Origin: Spodoptera frugiperda
Taxonomy: Eukaryota > Arthropoda > Insecta > Lepidoptera > Noctuidae
DNA length: 64,000 nt
Assembly (NCBI RefSeq): GCF_023101765.2
Contig: NC_064229.1
Span: 7,416,473 to 7,480,472 of the forward strand
Direction of reading: 5' to 3'
Under the pieces are notes generated by a model, which was given only the letters and a program-made list of their open reading frames with translations, had not been told where the DNA came from and ran no database searches. Shown in pieces: positions 46,516-58,400 of this stretch (its first letter is position 1; each line of letters starts with the position of its first letter). A program made the translations under genes and the position numbers.

Positions 46516-47769
46516 CGTTTATCCACTTATTTCCATAGTTAAACTTTCAAATAAATCCGAATAGTTTAACTCAGATGACAATATTGTGAAACATTTTCTA
46601 TTACCTAACATTTGTCACAAGATGTGGCTTTAGTATTAATTTCAGCCATAATATTGTATAACAGTTCATTTCCTTCTGAGTTAACTATGAAAAGTAAACC
46701 GAGATTATGTTCTACCGAGAGAAGGGAGCGATGGTATAATTTAATTTCTTAATTTTCACTCTTCCTGGCACTCTTGGATTGTTTCTTATAGAGGAAGTAT
46801 CAAGGAAGTCATCAGCGTTCATTTTATTAGCACTTTTCACTGGTTTATGAACAAACTGGTTAATTCACTCGTATCCGCCATGTTTTTAATTCCCATCACG
46901 AATGTTATCGCAATGAAGAATTTATAATGCCAATTGTAAGTCTATTCTAATTCTAATAAAGGTCGTTGACACCGAAAGCTTATTAAAGCGACGAATGTTT
47001 AGTTCGGACACGATTTCAGTTTAGACGTTTATGTGCAAACAATGATTTACACGGTTGTAAGTTATAAGGAGATTGTGTTAACTAATCCTATACATATGTA
47101 GGGGACGGTTGATTATAAAACTTGCATGTTCTTAGTATAGTAAGTGCAACTGCACAGCTTTAATCTTGGTAGGTACGTATTTTGTTAGTTTAGTGTCTAT
47201 TTATCCTATTGCAGGGCTGCGGGTAACAATCCCCAAAGAGATAAGTAGTGCCTATGTACCTTTGTTTAGTTATATATTTTTTCCTGTGTCTTGTGTGTGT
47301 AAATAAAGTCACATTTCGAAGTGGTTATAACTTAAATAAATATATTTTATGACTAAAAATACTAAATCAAAAATCTGCCATTGAAACCTAATACACGAAC
47401 ATTGATGAAGATTCTTTTCCAAAACTGTCGACACTCGAGAAAGACAAATTCCCACAAATTCCTGCATAACGATCGTTTCTACGGAACATAAGTCAAAAGC
47501 TCAACCAGTAACTTAGCAGGTCATTACCGTCGTTCATTTGTTAGTGTGTCGTTATTTCTGGATCGGTATGTCAAAGTTAGCGTGTTCTGTGCTATGTTAA
47601 GTATCTCTGACTTCAGATTTAGTATGCATCTGGCAGCTTCGGTACCGGTTCATACTGTTCAATGTATAAATCTTAGATTTAGCTTGAGCTATGGATTGAT
47701 GTCTGCAGTTATGCTATGATTGTAACGTAATAGGATAGAATTGTATTTGGATAACAGTTTTTAGACACC
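46516..47769. other. Non-coding sequence
   Basis: AT-rich; no gene, RNA or clear repeat recognised. Confidence 0.45.
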
Positions 47770-47852
47770 ATGTTGCAACTTCGAATCTCAATATCCAAAA
47801 AAACCATATCGACCGAATTGAGAACACTCCTCCTTTTTCGAAGTCGGTTAAA
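47770..47852 (+). repeat. End fragment of a dispersed repeat (GAAGTCGGTTAAAAA)
   Basis: Contains CATATCGACCGAATTGAGAA then CACTCCTCCTTTTTCGAAGT and CGGTTAAAAATT. I recognise this closing motif from many lepidopteran intergenic repeats. A weaker relative (CTTGAAGTCGGTTTAAA) lies at ~23175-23191. The parent element type is unknown to me. Confidence 0.5.
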
Positions 47853-50738
47853 AATTGACATACAATTTCAAGACTAGTGATTTCTAGTCACATGCAACCA
47901 TTGGACCAAGTACACAGCCCACGTGTACGCCTTCAATTCTTTTTACATTCTATCAAAGGCCTATCTAAGATCAAAGAATACAAGTCTCATTACAATTCAG
48001 GAAGTATCCACGCTAACTACTTCTACGTAATTAACTGTTTGAATTAAATTTCAGTTTGCAAAAATTAGCATAACATGAATAATTTTTAAATTCTAAGTTA
48101 ATCTTTTTCATCTAAAATCTAGGCCATATTTAGAAGAATAAAAATAACAGAGTGATTTAAATCATAATGATTAATTAAAATGGCTTAAGAATTTAAATGA
48201 ATGCGATGTTATCAAAGCAAATATTCAGTCTGTATTTGGTTACAAATAAAAAAAACTAATTCCGTTTTAAAGTTGTTTTCTTTGTTAATATCAAGGAAAC
48301 GGGATGTGTGCGTTCTTTTATTTGTTTCGTCTATAATTTGACAAGCTAAAAACTTTTTTAGACGCGGAAGTTTCTCCTAATTGGCGATGATAAATTCTGG
48401 GGAGGTTTCGTCACCAAAAAGTGTGCTGCCCATGATTAATTGTGCAGAGAGACCATTTTAGATGATATGGACAGTTACCATTCATATGTCTTTCACTGGC
48501 CACTGGTAATTGATTTAACTACAAACATTTCTTAATGGTTGAAGCTGACATGGTTACTTTGGAAGCATTCATCTATGTATTTGGCAATATTTAAACAACA
48601 TTTGTCTTCTACGACATTATGTAAGCCTGTTATTATGATTAATTCAAGTTTAGTCTGTGATTGCATCGCAACATTAAATCCCATTCAAGTAATAACGTTC
48701 ATAAATTATGTGAACTAATAAAGGAATGTTTGTTTCATCATGAATAGGTTAATCGAATTTCATAGTTTGACCCCATCAGGAGATGGTACGCTATTTATTA
48801 CAGAGAATGTTAACGTCAATCAACTCTGAAGGAAATTTGGATGGACGCGTCAGATCATGTTTCATCAGGGAAACATTTTATCGTACGCATTTTGTTACGA
48901 AGCAAAACGTTGTATGTTTATTTGTCGACTAAACTAATATCTCTGGACTCGGATTTATTTTAATGTTATTGCTGGATTATGTAACAGAATTTTGTAGATC
49001 TCCAGAATTAGATATTTGGTCGTATAGTCGCGGATGCAAGTTTCCTCTTTCGTCTTTACGAAATTGTGCACTTTTTGGGTGAATTCCTTAAAAACCATTG
49101 AAGAGATTTATCTTGGAATGTAGGATTTATAGATGCTGTGGTCGGGTGCATGGCCTGCGATGTGTTAACTTGTGTTACGGCTGCATATTCGGTAGTCTGT
49201 TTTATATCTTCCGCATTCTTTAATTGATTTTCTATTTCTGTATTACTTTCCTTTATGGTGTGTTTTGATTAGATGTTTTAATAAACACTAAGTTTATTGC
49301 TTCCTGCAAGTATATTCATTATTTTTACACATAATCCTCTAATTTTTTATAGGATTACGTGCTTCATGTGTTTGGTTCATTATTATTTATGAGGGTAAAA
49401 GGATCACGATTTATGCGCAAGTCTGACTGAGTTGATTATGTTCATTTGTATTGAAACTTTCCATCGTAAAGTTTATGCGGTGTTACTTAACAAATAGGTG
49501 TTAAATGTAGTTTCCTGATGTCGCCAAAGCACGTATTGATACCTGGGCAAATAACGTTGTTTGTGGCGAAAATTGCTTTATGTGTAGGTTTTTAATGAAT
49601 TAGTTGGTTGTGTGTAGTTTTGTCTATAAACACTGGGATTACAAACTTTTTATAGTTATGTATGTTTTAAAGTCCTCTTTTAATGAAACTCTCCATTTAT
49701 ATCCCAGATGTATTAATAAAAAACTGAATGGCGTAGGAGCGTATTTTGTCCTCATGACCTAAAGATAAAAGATAGTCAAGTAAGGAGTCTTGTGACGTAG
49801 ATAGAGAAAGATTTATGAGACAGAAGCTTTCTTATGAATACTAAACATTTTTAGTGAGTGTCATAAAGTGGTTTGTTGAGTGCTAGCGTTGATGGGTGAA
49901 TTGTCTTTAAAAATGTATCATTTTAAAAGTTGAAACAGGAATTATTGCCTACTTTAGTGGATAAACATTTAAAGCTTAGAGCTATGAGAGATTGATTGCT
50001 TATTGTTGTTTTAGTTTTTTGTGATGATTCTATTGTTGGACTTGGGCCTAAAAATACATGTGTGTGAATGGTAATTTAATGCATGTGCGTACGTTGTAAT
50101 GTCATCTAAACCAAGAGCAAAAGGACCCTAAAATATCTAAGAAGAATGCCAAAAATTGGCATCGATTGCATCATGTAACAGAAACCTAAATTTTATCGGA
50201 GCACCTTTCAAAACAATTTAGATTAGATAACACGTTTATTAAACAATAAATTCCAAATCCAACGATACAACTTACGTAATAATATCCATAAATATTTTAT
50301 TAAGCCTTCTCCTTCCTTGCATCGATGATTGCAAATTTAATATTTCAGTCCGTTATTTTGGTCCGAAACTCTCTATAAATGGCCCATTAATTGTTAGAAT
50401 TTATGTCGCCTTACCATATTTGAAATTTTCCGCAGATCTTTAGATAAAGATGGGTTGTAACTTGTAAACCGTTTATCAGCTGTTACGAATCTCTCGTCTT
50501 AAAGTAGTACAGTCATAATCGATATATTCAGACGGGCGCGAGACAAGATCTCGGTTTTCCGTTCTCCGTACGCTCGAGTGAGCATTGACCATCCATCTTC
50601 GATTTTAGATAATTCTCATGTTCTCGGGAAAGTTGGCTTTATGTTACCCCGAGGTCATGAGACGATAGCTACTGATACTAGCTATTGTTCTGTATTCGGG
50701 TCCTTATCAAGTACTGTTATGTTTTCCTTTGTCATTAT
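47853..50738. other. Non-coding sequence
   Basis: AT-rich; no gene or preserved element recognised. Confidence 0.45.
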
Positions 50739-51392
50739 TAGAGACCGGATAATATGCAACATAAAAAGCTTGAAATATGCATGCAAATATGCATGAAAAA
50801 TGCCTAAAATATGCACGAAAACTGACAGAATATGCAACATTAAATGAGTTTTTTTTGTTTTGTAAATATTATTCCTTTAGATTTAAGTAGTTTTGTTAGT
50901 AAATACTTGTCTTATGTTTTACTTTATTATGTATATATCTTTTTAATTTATTGTTATTTGATGAAATAAAGAAACTATTAAGTTTTATTTTTTTTATTAA
51001 AAAATCAGCATACATTTTTTTATAGAAAACTATCCATTGATCGACACAGTAACATGTAACATTATTTAATATTTTTGTAAACATTAACAATCAAGTATTG
51101 TTCCAAATGTTCAGTGGTAAGATTATGTCTTCGATCATTCAAAATATTTTTATAGGTCGAAAATGATCGCTCCACATCTACTGAGGTAACTGGGCAGAAT
51201 ATGAGCTTGGGTGCTATGTTAGCGCTTATATTTTCTGGTAAAACTTCCGTCGGACCATTAATACCTACTGTAAATTATAGCAATAATATGCATCATCACT
51301 AGATATTAGTAAAAATATGCTATTAGTCTTGAAAATCGCTGAAATATGCAAATGCATATGCAAATATGCAAATGCATATTATCCGTTCTCTA
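50739..51392 (-). mobile_element. Deleted hAT-superfamily DNA transposon
   Basis: Ends TAGAGACCGGATAATATGCA and its near-inverse GCATATTATCCGTTCTCTA. They are flanked by GTCATTAT (50731-50738) and GTCATTAG (51393-51400), an 8-bp target duplication with one mismatch. TA(G)NG-type ends and 8-bp duplications are hallmarks of hAT. Subterminal regions at both ends carry many ATATGCA/TGCATAT copies, probable transposase sites. At 654 bp it has lost most of the transposase; only the C-terminal part remains on the minus strand. Confidence 0.85.
51062..51275 (-). pseudogene. hAT transposase C-terminal dimerisation-domain remnant
   Basis: The minus-strand frame ending in TAA at plus-strand 51062-51064 reads NISANIAPKLIFCPVTSVDV, then ERSFSTYKNILNDRRHNLTT and EHLEQYLIVN. 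The S-V-D-V-E-R-S-F-S block followed by K-N-I-L-x-D-R-R-x-N-L and a terminal E-x-L-E-x-Y-L matches the hAT-family dimerisation region as found in CGGBP1-related transposases. The DNA-binding and catalytic N-terminal parts are missing, so it cannot be functional by itself. I see no stop within this fragment. Confidence 0.85.
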
Positions 51393-51470
51393 GTCATTAG
51401 TAATTGATGTTGTGTAGATGGGAGGACCATTTGGTCCTTATCGACAGGTTTCTCTTTATTAATGTCCAGT

Positions 51471-51483
51471 AGGTGTAATGCTT
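51471..51483 (+). repeat. Target-site duplication of SINE at 51484, left copy
   Basis: AGGTGTAATGCTT, repeated exactly at 51677-51689 directly after the A tail. Confidence 0.95.
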
Positions 51484-51676
51484 GGGCCCAGTAGGGCTGA
51501 TGCCTAATCCGGAGCTGCGGACAACCTAGCGGGTTTACCGGGGCTCCGGCTCGACGGGCAGGAGTAGGAACGGGGTGGTTTTTAGTCAGTAAGAGTCTGA
51601 CACTCCCTCTCGCCTCGCCCAAGGCGGGAGAAGTCATTGGATGATTTTCCACACTAAAAAAAAAAAAAAAAAAAAA
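51484..51676 (+). mobile_element. SINE-like family B, copy 3, with perfect target duplication
   Basis: Begins GGGCCCAGTAGGGCTGATGC and continues CTAATCCGGAGCTGCGGACA, GCGGGTTTACCGGGGCTCCG, GGAGTAGGAACGGGGTGGTT, TTTAGTCAGTAAGAGTCTGA, CTCGCCTCGCCCAAGGCGGG and GTCATTGGATGATTTTCC, then a ~22-nt A tail. It is flanked by the 13-bp direct repeat AGGTGTAATGCTT. The GC-rich head seen at 54548 is absent, so the copy is 5'-truncated. The long A tail and exact duplication indicate a recent insertion, 91 bp from the hAT remnant. Confidence 0.95.
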
Positions 51677-51689
51677 AGGTGTAATGCTT

Positions 51690-52138
51690 CACTAATGGAC
51701 CATATGGAAAAGTGTTATTGCTTTTACCCTTCAAAATAAATTCAGAGTTCAAAATTGTATTTTGAAATGACTTTGATTCATAGTTATTCAATAAATTGAA
51801 TCATGTCTATCACGATGTTTACTTCTTCAGTTTCTTTCATTGTTATGACATTATCGAGTGATGCTCTATTTACGAGTAATATGAACTGCTTTATTTTATT
51901 CTTTTGTTGACGGTGCGGTTACAAAGCTTGGTATTATCCGGTATTGCCCTAAATGATTCCGATCTAGCGGTCACTAGCGCAACTGGCAACTGTTATGCAC
52001 GTGATTCTAGGAAGATAAATAAAATAGGAACAATTCCTGTAACTGTAGCTAGCATATGTAGTCAATACAATCAATGGTTTTTGTTGTGATGATTATCAAA
52101 AGAATATTTTTTGTTCAAAACTAATACAATATTTGATA
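51690..52138. other. Non-coding sequence
   Basis: No gene seen between the SINE and the next transposon. An open frame at 51904-52089 shows no recognisable features. Confidence 0.45.
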
Positions 52139-53424
52139 CCGTAAAACATGGCAACTTTACCATATTTTAGAACAAAACACGAAATATATTTTTAACCATA
52201 AGACGCATAGAAACCAAAACTATATATTTAGAATTGTAGTCTATCTGGCTCACTTTACCGTAATCGTCATTAAATACAAATACTTATTTTAGCCGTAGTA
52301 AAGAAAAAACAACATGGGTAAAGATACCAAATTTTTGGCAACTTTACCTACGCGCCGTATTCATCGTGTATTGCATATTAAAGAGTTGTTGAGGTACAGA
52401 GGGCTTCATCTAGGACCTCTTCGTATTATAATGCAAACAATATGAGGAAATCTATAAAGATAACGGCTACACAGACATTAGGGAAAGTTGCCACGGGTTT
52501 CATCGTAATTTACATACAAATAATTTGTTACGCTCGGGGTTGTCAAAAAAGGAGGAACTTTTTTATGACATGTATATTTAAAAAATAAATTAATAAACCT
52601 TAAACCTAAAGTAAAAAAACGCACAAATTTCTAACATAAATGTTATTCCCATTTAAACTAAATTATGTTCTAAAATTTTAAGTATTTATGTTTAAAATTG
52701 TAAAAAAGGCTACAAAATAATGTTTATTCCTTGACTTTTTAATTTTATGACTTCACTATCTCCATAGCTAATTAAAACATCACTTCCGTATAATTTTTAT
52801 AGTGTCTAGCTCCGAGTTTTCTGCGGTTTTGTTTCATGGGAGCCATTTTGGCTGTAAAACACTATTACACTTATTATTAAATACATTATATCTTATCATC
52901 CAGGATATTCACTATTATGCTGTGAAATTTAGGTATTCGAAAATGGTTACATACACACAAACAAGAAAAAAACATTTATTGCCAACCCTAACTGTAGGTA
53001 AAGTTGCCACAAAGCAGGCCGTGGCAACTTTACCTAACCTGTGTCAACATTACCGAAGCGATTATTTATCAATAAATTAAAGAAAAAGCAATTGCTGACA
53101 TTACAACAGTAATCCCAACTATAATATACATACAAGATCAAAATTTCACTCACCTGTGACAAATAGTTAAGGCTCTGTAAGCACAATTTAGGAACAACTA
53201 ACTTTTAGCTCATTTTCACGCATACATTGTGACGGCCATTACTGGCATAATAGCAGTCTTACGTCTACGCAAAATATAGTAAATATTTCCTTTTAATGTC
53301 TAAAAATATTTCTATTACAAAACAGAATTCTAGTGGGTAGATTTTTAGATAAATGAGTTTATACCGAATACCTATAGTATGGTAAAGTTGCCAAGGGCCC
53401 GGTAAAGTTGCCATAGTTTACCGG
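52139..53424. mobile_element. Non-autonomous DNA transposon with iterated TGGCAACTTTACC motifs
   Basis: Left end CCGTAAAACATGGCAACTTT; right end reads inverse CCGGTAAACTATGGCAACTT. TA dinucleotides flank both ends (52137-52138, 53425-53426). The 13-bp motif TGGCAACTTTACC or its complement occurs at 52149, 52336, 52492 (one change), 52997, 53022, 53381 and 53401, with partial relatives at ~52250, ~52317 and ~53043. Copies sit toward both ends, with pairs in inverted (52997/53022) and direct (53381/53401) arrangement. The ~490-bp centre lacks the motif and any coding frame. Iterated subterminal motifs are typical transposase-binding sites. I cannot name the superfamily. Confidence 0.7.
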
Positions 53425-54534
53425 TACTATGTTTAATCTGAACGTGTAGTTAATAAGTGTTCATCATTAGCAAATATAAACAAAACTCCACTGATATTTG
53501 AACGATCGGCGGAAAGTGAGAGGAAAATAAGTGCTGTATTCAAATAGGTCTATGTAACACAACAAAAGACTAGAAAGAGCGTCTATTAGACGATAAGAGT
53601 ATTCTAAATCAAAGTTATATAATGTCTGAGCTATATTATGTACTACACCTTATGTATCCGGGTTTATCACAAAGGCTTTTGGATCTACAATAGGCGAATC
53701 TCCGAGTACTAATTTGATTCGTTGTATCGTCTTCACAACTTTCGATTTTGATGACTTGATTTATTTGAAGTTACATATTACTATACGATTCGCGCAATGA
53801 GAATCTATGTTCAAGAGTTCTTACATAATGTATGTTTGGTTCTATAATTTCTATACTTTCGTTTGACAAATATTTGTGTGATCTACATTTATGTAGTTTT
53901 TACAGATTAGGTTGTGATTTTTGTGGAAGTGTTATAATAAAACCCACCATTTTAGAAGCGACCTATGTTGAAGAATAAGCTGGGGATAAAAGGACTGATA
54001 CATAATAATCAAGCTAGGGACGTAGGGAGGAAAGAACTCATGCATAATAAATTGCAGTGAATGAATTGTAAACTCAGTAATAAATTTTTTTGATCACCTG
54101 ACTTGGTTTACTTTACTAACTAGTTATCTAAAACAGAATCGTCTGTCATTTATAAAGCTGTACACCTAACCTTTCTTGATCCTGATACTTGGCAATGAAC
54201 GACAGTTGCATTTTCTCGACCGCAGCAATATTATGATTTGATACGATCATGCAGTTTATAATCTAATTGTAAAATTAATAGAGCATTGACGTAGAGGCTT
54301 ACCGCCTTCGTTTACAATCACCGGTACATCGTTTGTATGATCAAACATATTTTTTATTAGAGGATATGAGTTTATGAGAACATTATTGCATCCTCATTTG
54401 ATTCTAGAGTGAGTCGATTCATTTGATTTAATTGTAAATTAGTCTTGTTATCTACCTCGCTACCAAGTGTAATTACTGTGTTACTAACCATAGATTAACC
54501 TAAGTTTTATTAGAGTTTTCAATTTTGAAAGTCT
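53425..54534. other. Non-coding sequence
   Basis: AT-rich; no gene or repeat recognised. Confidence 0.45.
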
Positions 54535-54547
54535 AGAGTTAATAAAT
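54535..54547 (+). repeat. Target-site duplication of SINE at 54548, left copy
   Basis: AGAGTTAATAAAT, repeated exactly at 54774-54786 after the A tail. Confidence 0.95.
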
Positions 54548-54773
54548 TGTCGCGTCCCGCGCGCGCCTCAAAGAACCATCAGACCACTACAGATGGGGCC
54601 CAGTAGGTCTGTTGCCTAATCCGGAGCTGCAGACTACCTAGCGGGTTTACAAGGGCTCCGGCTTGAAAAGCTGGAGTAGGAACGGGGTGATTTTTAGTCA
54701 GTAAGAATTTGACAGTCCTTCTCGCCTCGCCCTGGCGAGAGAAGTCATCGGATGATTTTCCCTCCTTAAAAAA
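54548..54773 (+). mobile_element. SINE-like family B, full-length copy 4, with perfect target duplication
   Basis: This copy has the GC-rich head TGTCGCGTCCCGCGCGCGCC and TCAAAGAACCATCAGACCAC before the body GGGCCCAGTAGGTCTGTTGC, and ends GATGATTTTCCCTCCTTAAA. It is flanked by the exact 13-bp repeat AGAGTTAATAAAT. At ~226 bp it is the longest family B copy here and defines the family's 5' end. I could not identify a convincing tRNA or 5S promoter in the head. Confidence 0.93.
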
Positions 54774-54786
54774 AGAGTTAATAAAT

Positions 54787-55262
54787 GATGTTATGACGTC
54801 ATTGTCATTAATTTGTTCTATAACAACAGTTTTTAATTTGACATTTCGTAAACTATCGAATTCGACTGGTTGTCAACTCAAGCATCATGGAGTAGTTGAC
54901 ATTTATTGCCCATCATCTTGAGTTGTCAATTTTGACAGATCGTTTCATAACAGATGTCATAGTGATTTATCAATACCATAGTTGTCAGTTATGTCATGTT
55001 CTGTAGCCTCGCTTACCATAACGTGTATAGAAGTCATGGCGACACATTCTCGATAGATTGTGTTCTACAAATTAACATAACTAGTCATCATTGAAGCTTG
55101 GTACTAATCAGTTTGCTGGTACTAGTTCTTATTTGTGTGTAGATTGTTATATGTGTACTTATGGCACCATGAGAGTTTGTAGTTTTTGGGACAAGAGTTT
55201 ATTATTATTATTTGTCAACAGTAATTTGTTAATTTTTAAATAAGTTACCGCACGTATGAGGA
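54787..55262. other. Non-coding sequence
   Basis: No gene. Several TTGTCAAnnTTGACA-like palindromic words occur (TTGACAT, TGTCAA), without clear structure. Confidence 0.4.
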
Positions 55263-55425
55263 TTTTTTTTTGATGGGATAAATTATCCAATGTCTTCTCC
55301 CGTCTTGGGTGAAGCGAGAGGGAATGTCAGACTCTTACTGACTAAAAACTATTCTGTTCTTACTACAACTTTTTGAGCCGGAGCCCCGGTAAATCCGGTA
55401 CGTAGTCCGCAGGTCCGGAGGAATG
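55263..55425 (-). mobile_element. SINE-like family B, copy 5
   Basis: Plus-strand landmarks in inverted order are TTTTTTTTGATGGGATAAAT, ATCCAATGTCTTCTCCCGTC, GCGAGAGGGAATGTCAGACT, CTTACTGACTAAAAACTATT, GAGCCGGAGCCCCGGTAAAT and CGTAGTCCGCAGGTCCGG. It is 5'-truncated, diverged, and lies ~490 bp from copy 4 in the opposite orientation. Confidence 0.85.
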
Positions 55426-58400
55426 ATGCTATCAAGTTAATACTGTGACATGAATTCAGGGTACAGAGTATTTGTCTGATTTTGGTATATAATATGACAT
55501 AGAAAATTGTAGATTCAATAACTTTCAGTAACAACTAAAACGAAATTCAGTGTCAAGGCTAATCTCCATTCAACAGTCCACACATAATTCAATTTGAATA
55601 CATATTGGAAAGCTTTGAAAGTGAATTTCTATTATTTCAATGAAAACTGTATTGTGTTTAACCTCAACAATGGGAGAAAAGTGTGTGGTGACGTTTGACG
55701 GATATCGGTGACGTTAGCTGTCAAATAAAAAAAAAATAGTTCTCTAGTGATCTGTTTATGGTCCCCATACAAACAATGAACGATTCGCTTCAGTTTGCGA
55801 CACATACAAGTCATACAATTGAGCAAGAGACACTAGTAGATAGAACTGTATGTTTGTATGTACGTGTATGTGTTTGATCTCCAAAAATGGGGCCAGAAGA
55901 TAATATTACAGACGTACGTGTTTCTTAATTTTCTTTATTTGCTCTCTGTGGCTATGGGTGTTTGGTTTCATACGGTAGCTTTTCTAGAAACTTGCATCAT
56001 TTTCGGATGGGTGTTTGTTACGGGATTTCGTAATTAAGTTAATGTGTGAAAAGTTGGGTAGGTAGAAATGATAAAGGGCTTTGTTAATAGTGCAAGTGTC
56101 AAGCTTTACTTATCAAAAAAAAAATATTTGGAAAAGTTTGTTGTCATAGAAAAGTATACTAAAAAAACTGGAATTGTTTTGTTTACCTTCTCTAGTTTGG
56201 AGTCTACCATTGTAAATAAGGACAGCATAGTGACAAGCGAACATAATATAGGGTCAGTTTAATCTTTAGGAGTAAAATGGTAATTGTTTTATCTATGTAT
56301 GTAATATTATTATGTAACTTAGTACAAACTCATTAGTATTCCATTGAATATTTTATTAACGCTGGATAATAGAATAGGACAGATGGCAGATGTCAATAAA
56401 AAACTTAGGCCTGCGCAGGCGCTGAGCAAGTTGCTAACCTTGCCGCTTTGCGGTCTTGCGCACAACTTGATATTGTGATACATAGAGACATGTTTCTAAC
56501 TTAATATCTTTTTGCTATGAAATTTTGATCGTTTTTGTTCCTAACCGGTTCTTTTTATGTAATATTTGATATCGTTGCGTTACAGTGGGTTTATGAATGT
56601 TTAATTGTTGATGAAGGTTTGTGACGTCCTTTTTATAGAGCAAGTTAAACATAAATCATATTTTATGGATGATCTTTGAAAGATTATTACGCCTTGACTA
56701 CAATCTAACTCCCCATCTAATCGTACATTTCATTCATTATATTATTAGTGTGGACATAAATGGAGTTCAGATAAATTTAATATTCCTCCAACATAAACAT
56801 TTTGGAACACATGTTATGATATCATTTTTATATTAAAATTTCTAAAACCACCTGTAGCCCTCGAAGCCCTAAAATTAATTCGACGAAACTGTGTTACAAA
56901 AACTCACGCGCAGCTCCTGACAGTTGGTATTTAGGACATAGATGCACCTGGACTGCCATTATCTCCATAGGTGATAGTAACAGCTGCCGCTAAATTCTTT
57001 GCAGATGATACAATAATGTGTAATTACAAGCATGTGCAAGGTGAAGAATTTGATATTTTATTGAACTTCCATATAGAACGAAATGTGGCCATAACTCCCA
57101 GACCAACCGATAATGAGGTACGGAATAATTCTAGGGAACTTTGTAAATTGATTATAATCGACATAAAAGGGAATTTTAATGGAACTTGTGAGATGCTACT
57201 ATAAGAAGTTGAAAATAAAAAACCTAACACTGACGAGCGGTACGATAGAAGCAGTAATGAATACTTGAATACTATTTTAATATGGCCTCCTCTCGTATTG
57301 AATATTGTATCATAAGACTATTATTATACGAAGATGATAAACTTAGAGCTCTATAAAAGGAAGATGATGATAATGATAGACTTTACCATAAGTGAATTGA
57401 AGACTTCAATTATTTGCAATGAACTTCATATATAGAAAATGAGAGTGATGAAACTATATATTTTTTAACATAGCTTCGAACGTCATTAGCGAAATCTATT
57501 ACTAACACAATAACTAATTAATTGGAGAGAAGTAATTATGAAAAAGAAAAGACTGAAGCAGCTAATGAAAGTTGATGAGAGAATGAACAACCGAATTTGC
57601 AGCTTGAAAACACAAGTGGCGCCTTATTGTTATAATAAGTAAAACTTATTAAAGAAAGCGATGTAATCTACTTTGTTATTAGTGGACAAATAAATGCAAT
57701 AAGACCATCGTCACGGGCAATGGAACAAACAATAGAATATTAGAATCAATTCATCGTTCGATTACTTTCAATGCTAGATGAAGACAATGATTCCAATCAA
57801 GGTTGCGGATAATTCAATAACAATTTGCTCCAAAGTTTTTGAGATTGCAAACTTTTTTATTTATCATTCAGCGGGAGACTAATCTTACAAATGATAGGCA
57901 TTAAAATAAAGAACACTAGGTTCTTTGAATGGTTATAGAGACTAGAATGATTGACAGTAGTAATTTGGCGATGATAAGATTTTTGCAGGTAACAAATGAA
58001 TGCATTATGCAAAACTAAATTCTGATGAAGACTGACGCAATAGTAATTAAGTCTCTATTATTATTTGTAGGTGCAGAAGTGTACGACAGGTACAGTATTA
58101 TGCATAGATACGTTATGGCGAAAGTGAGTCAATTAACCAATTGATAGATTTTGTCTCAAGTTTTCCTTGTCGATGTAGTTATAGATGCGTTCTACAGCAT
58201 TTTGAAAAAAAGAACAGCAATTACACACTCTTGGACAGCCAAGCATTTCTGAAGTAAAACCCGTATTAAGTAGGTACGAGAAGTACCGTTTACGTCGACT
58301 AACGAAGTCAATAGTAATTTTACTTTCAAGTCAATTTGTAAGTTGAATAGGGCACAAGGAAAGATCTAAGTGAAGATGGTGTGAATGTGAAGCTTGGAAA

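Noticed and set aside
56971..57204. Frame containing FFADDT, like a reverse-transcriptase YADD-type motif
   Set aside because: None of the other reverse-transcriptase motifs flank it, so the match is probably chance.
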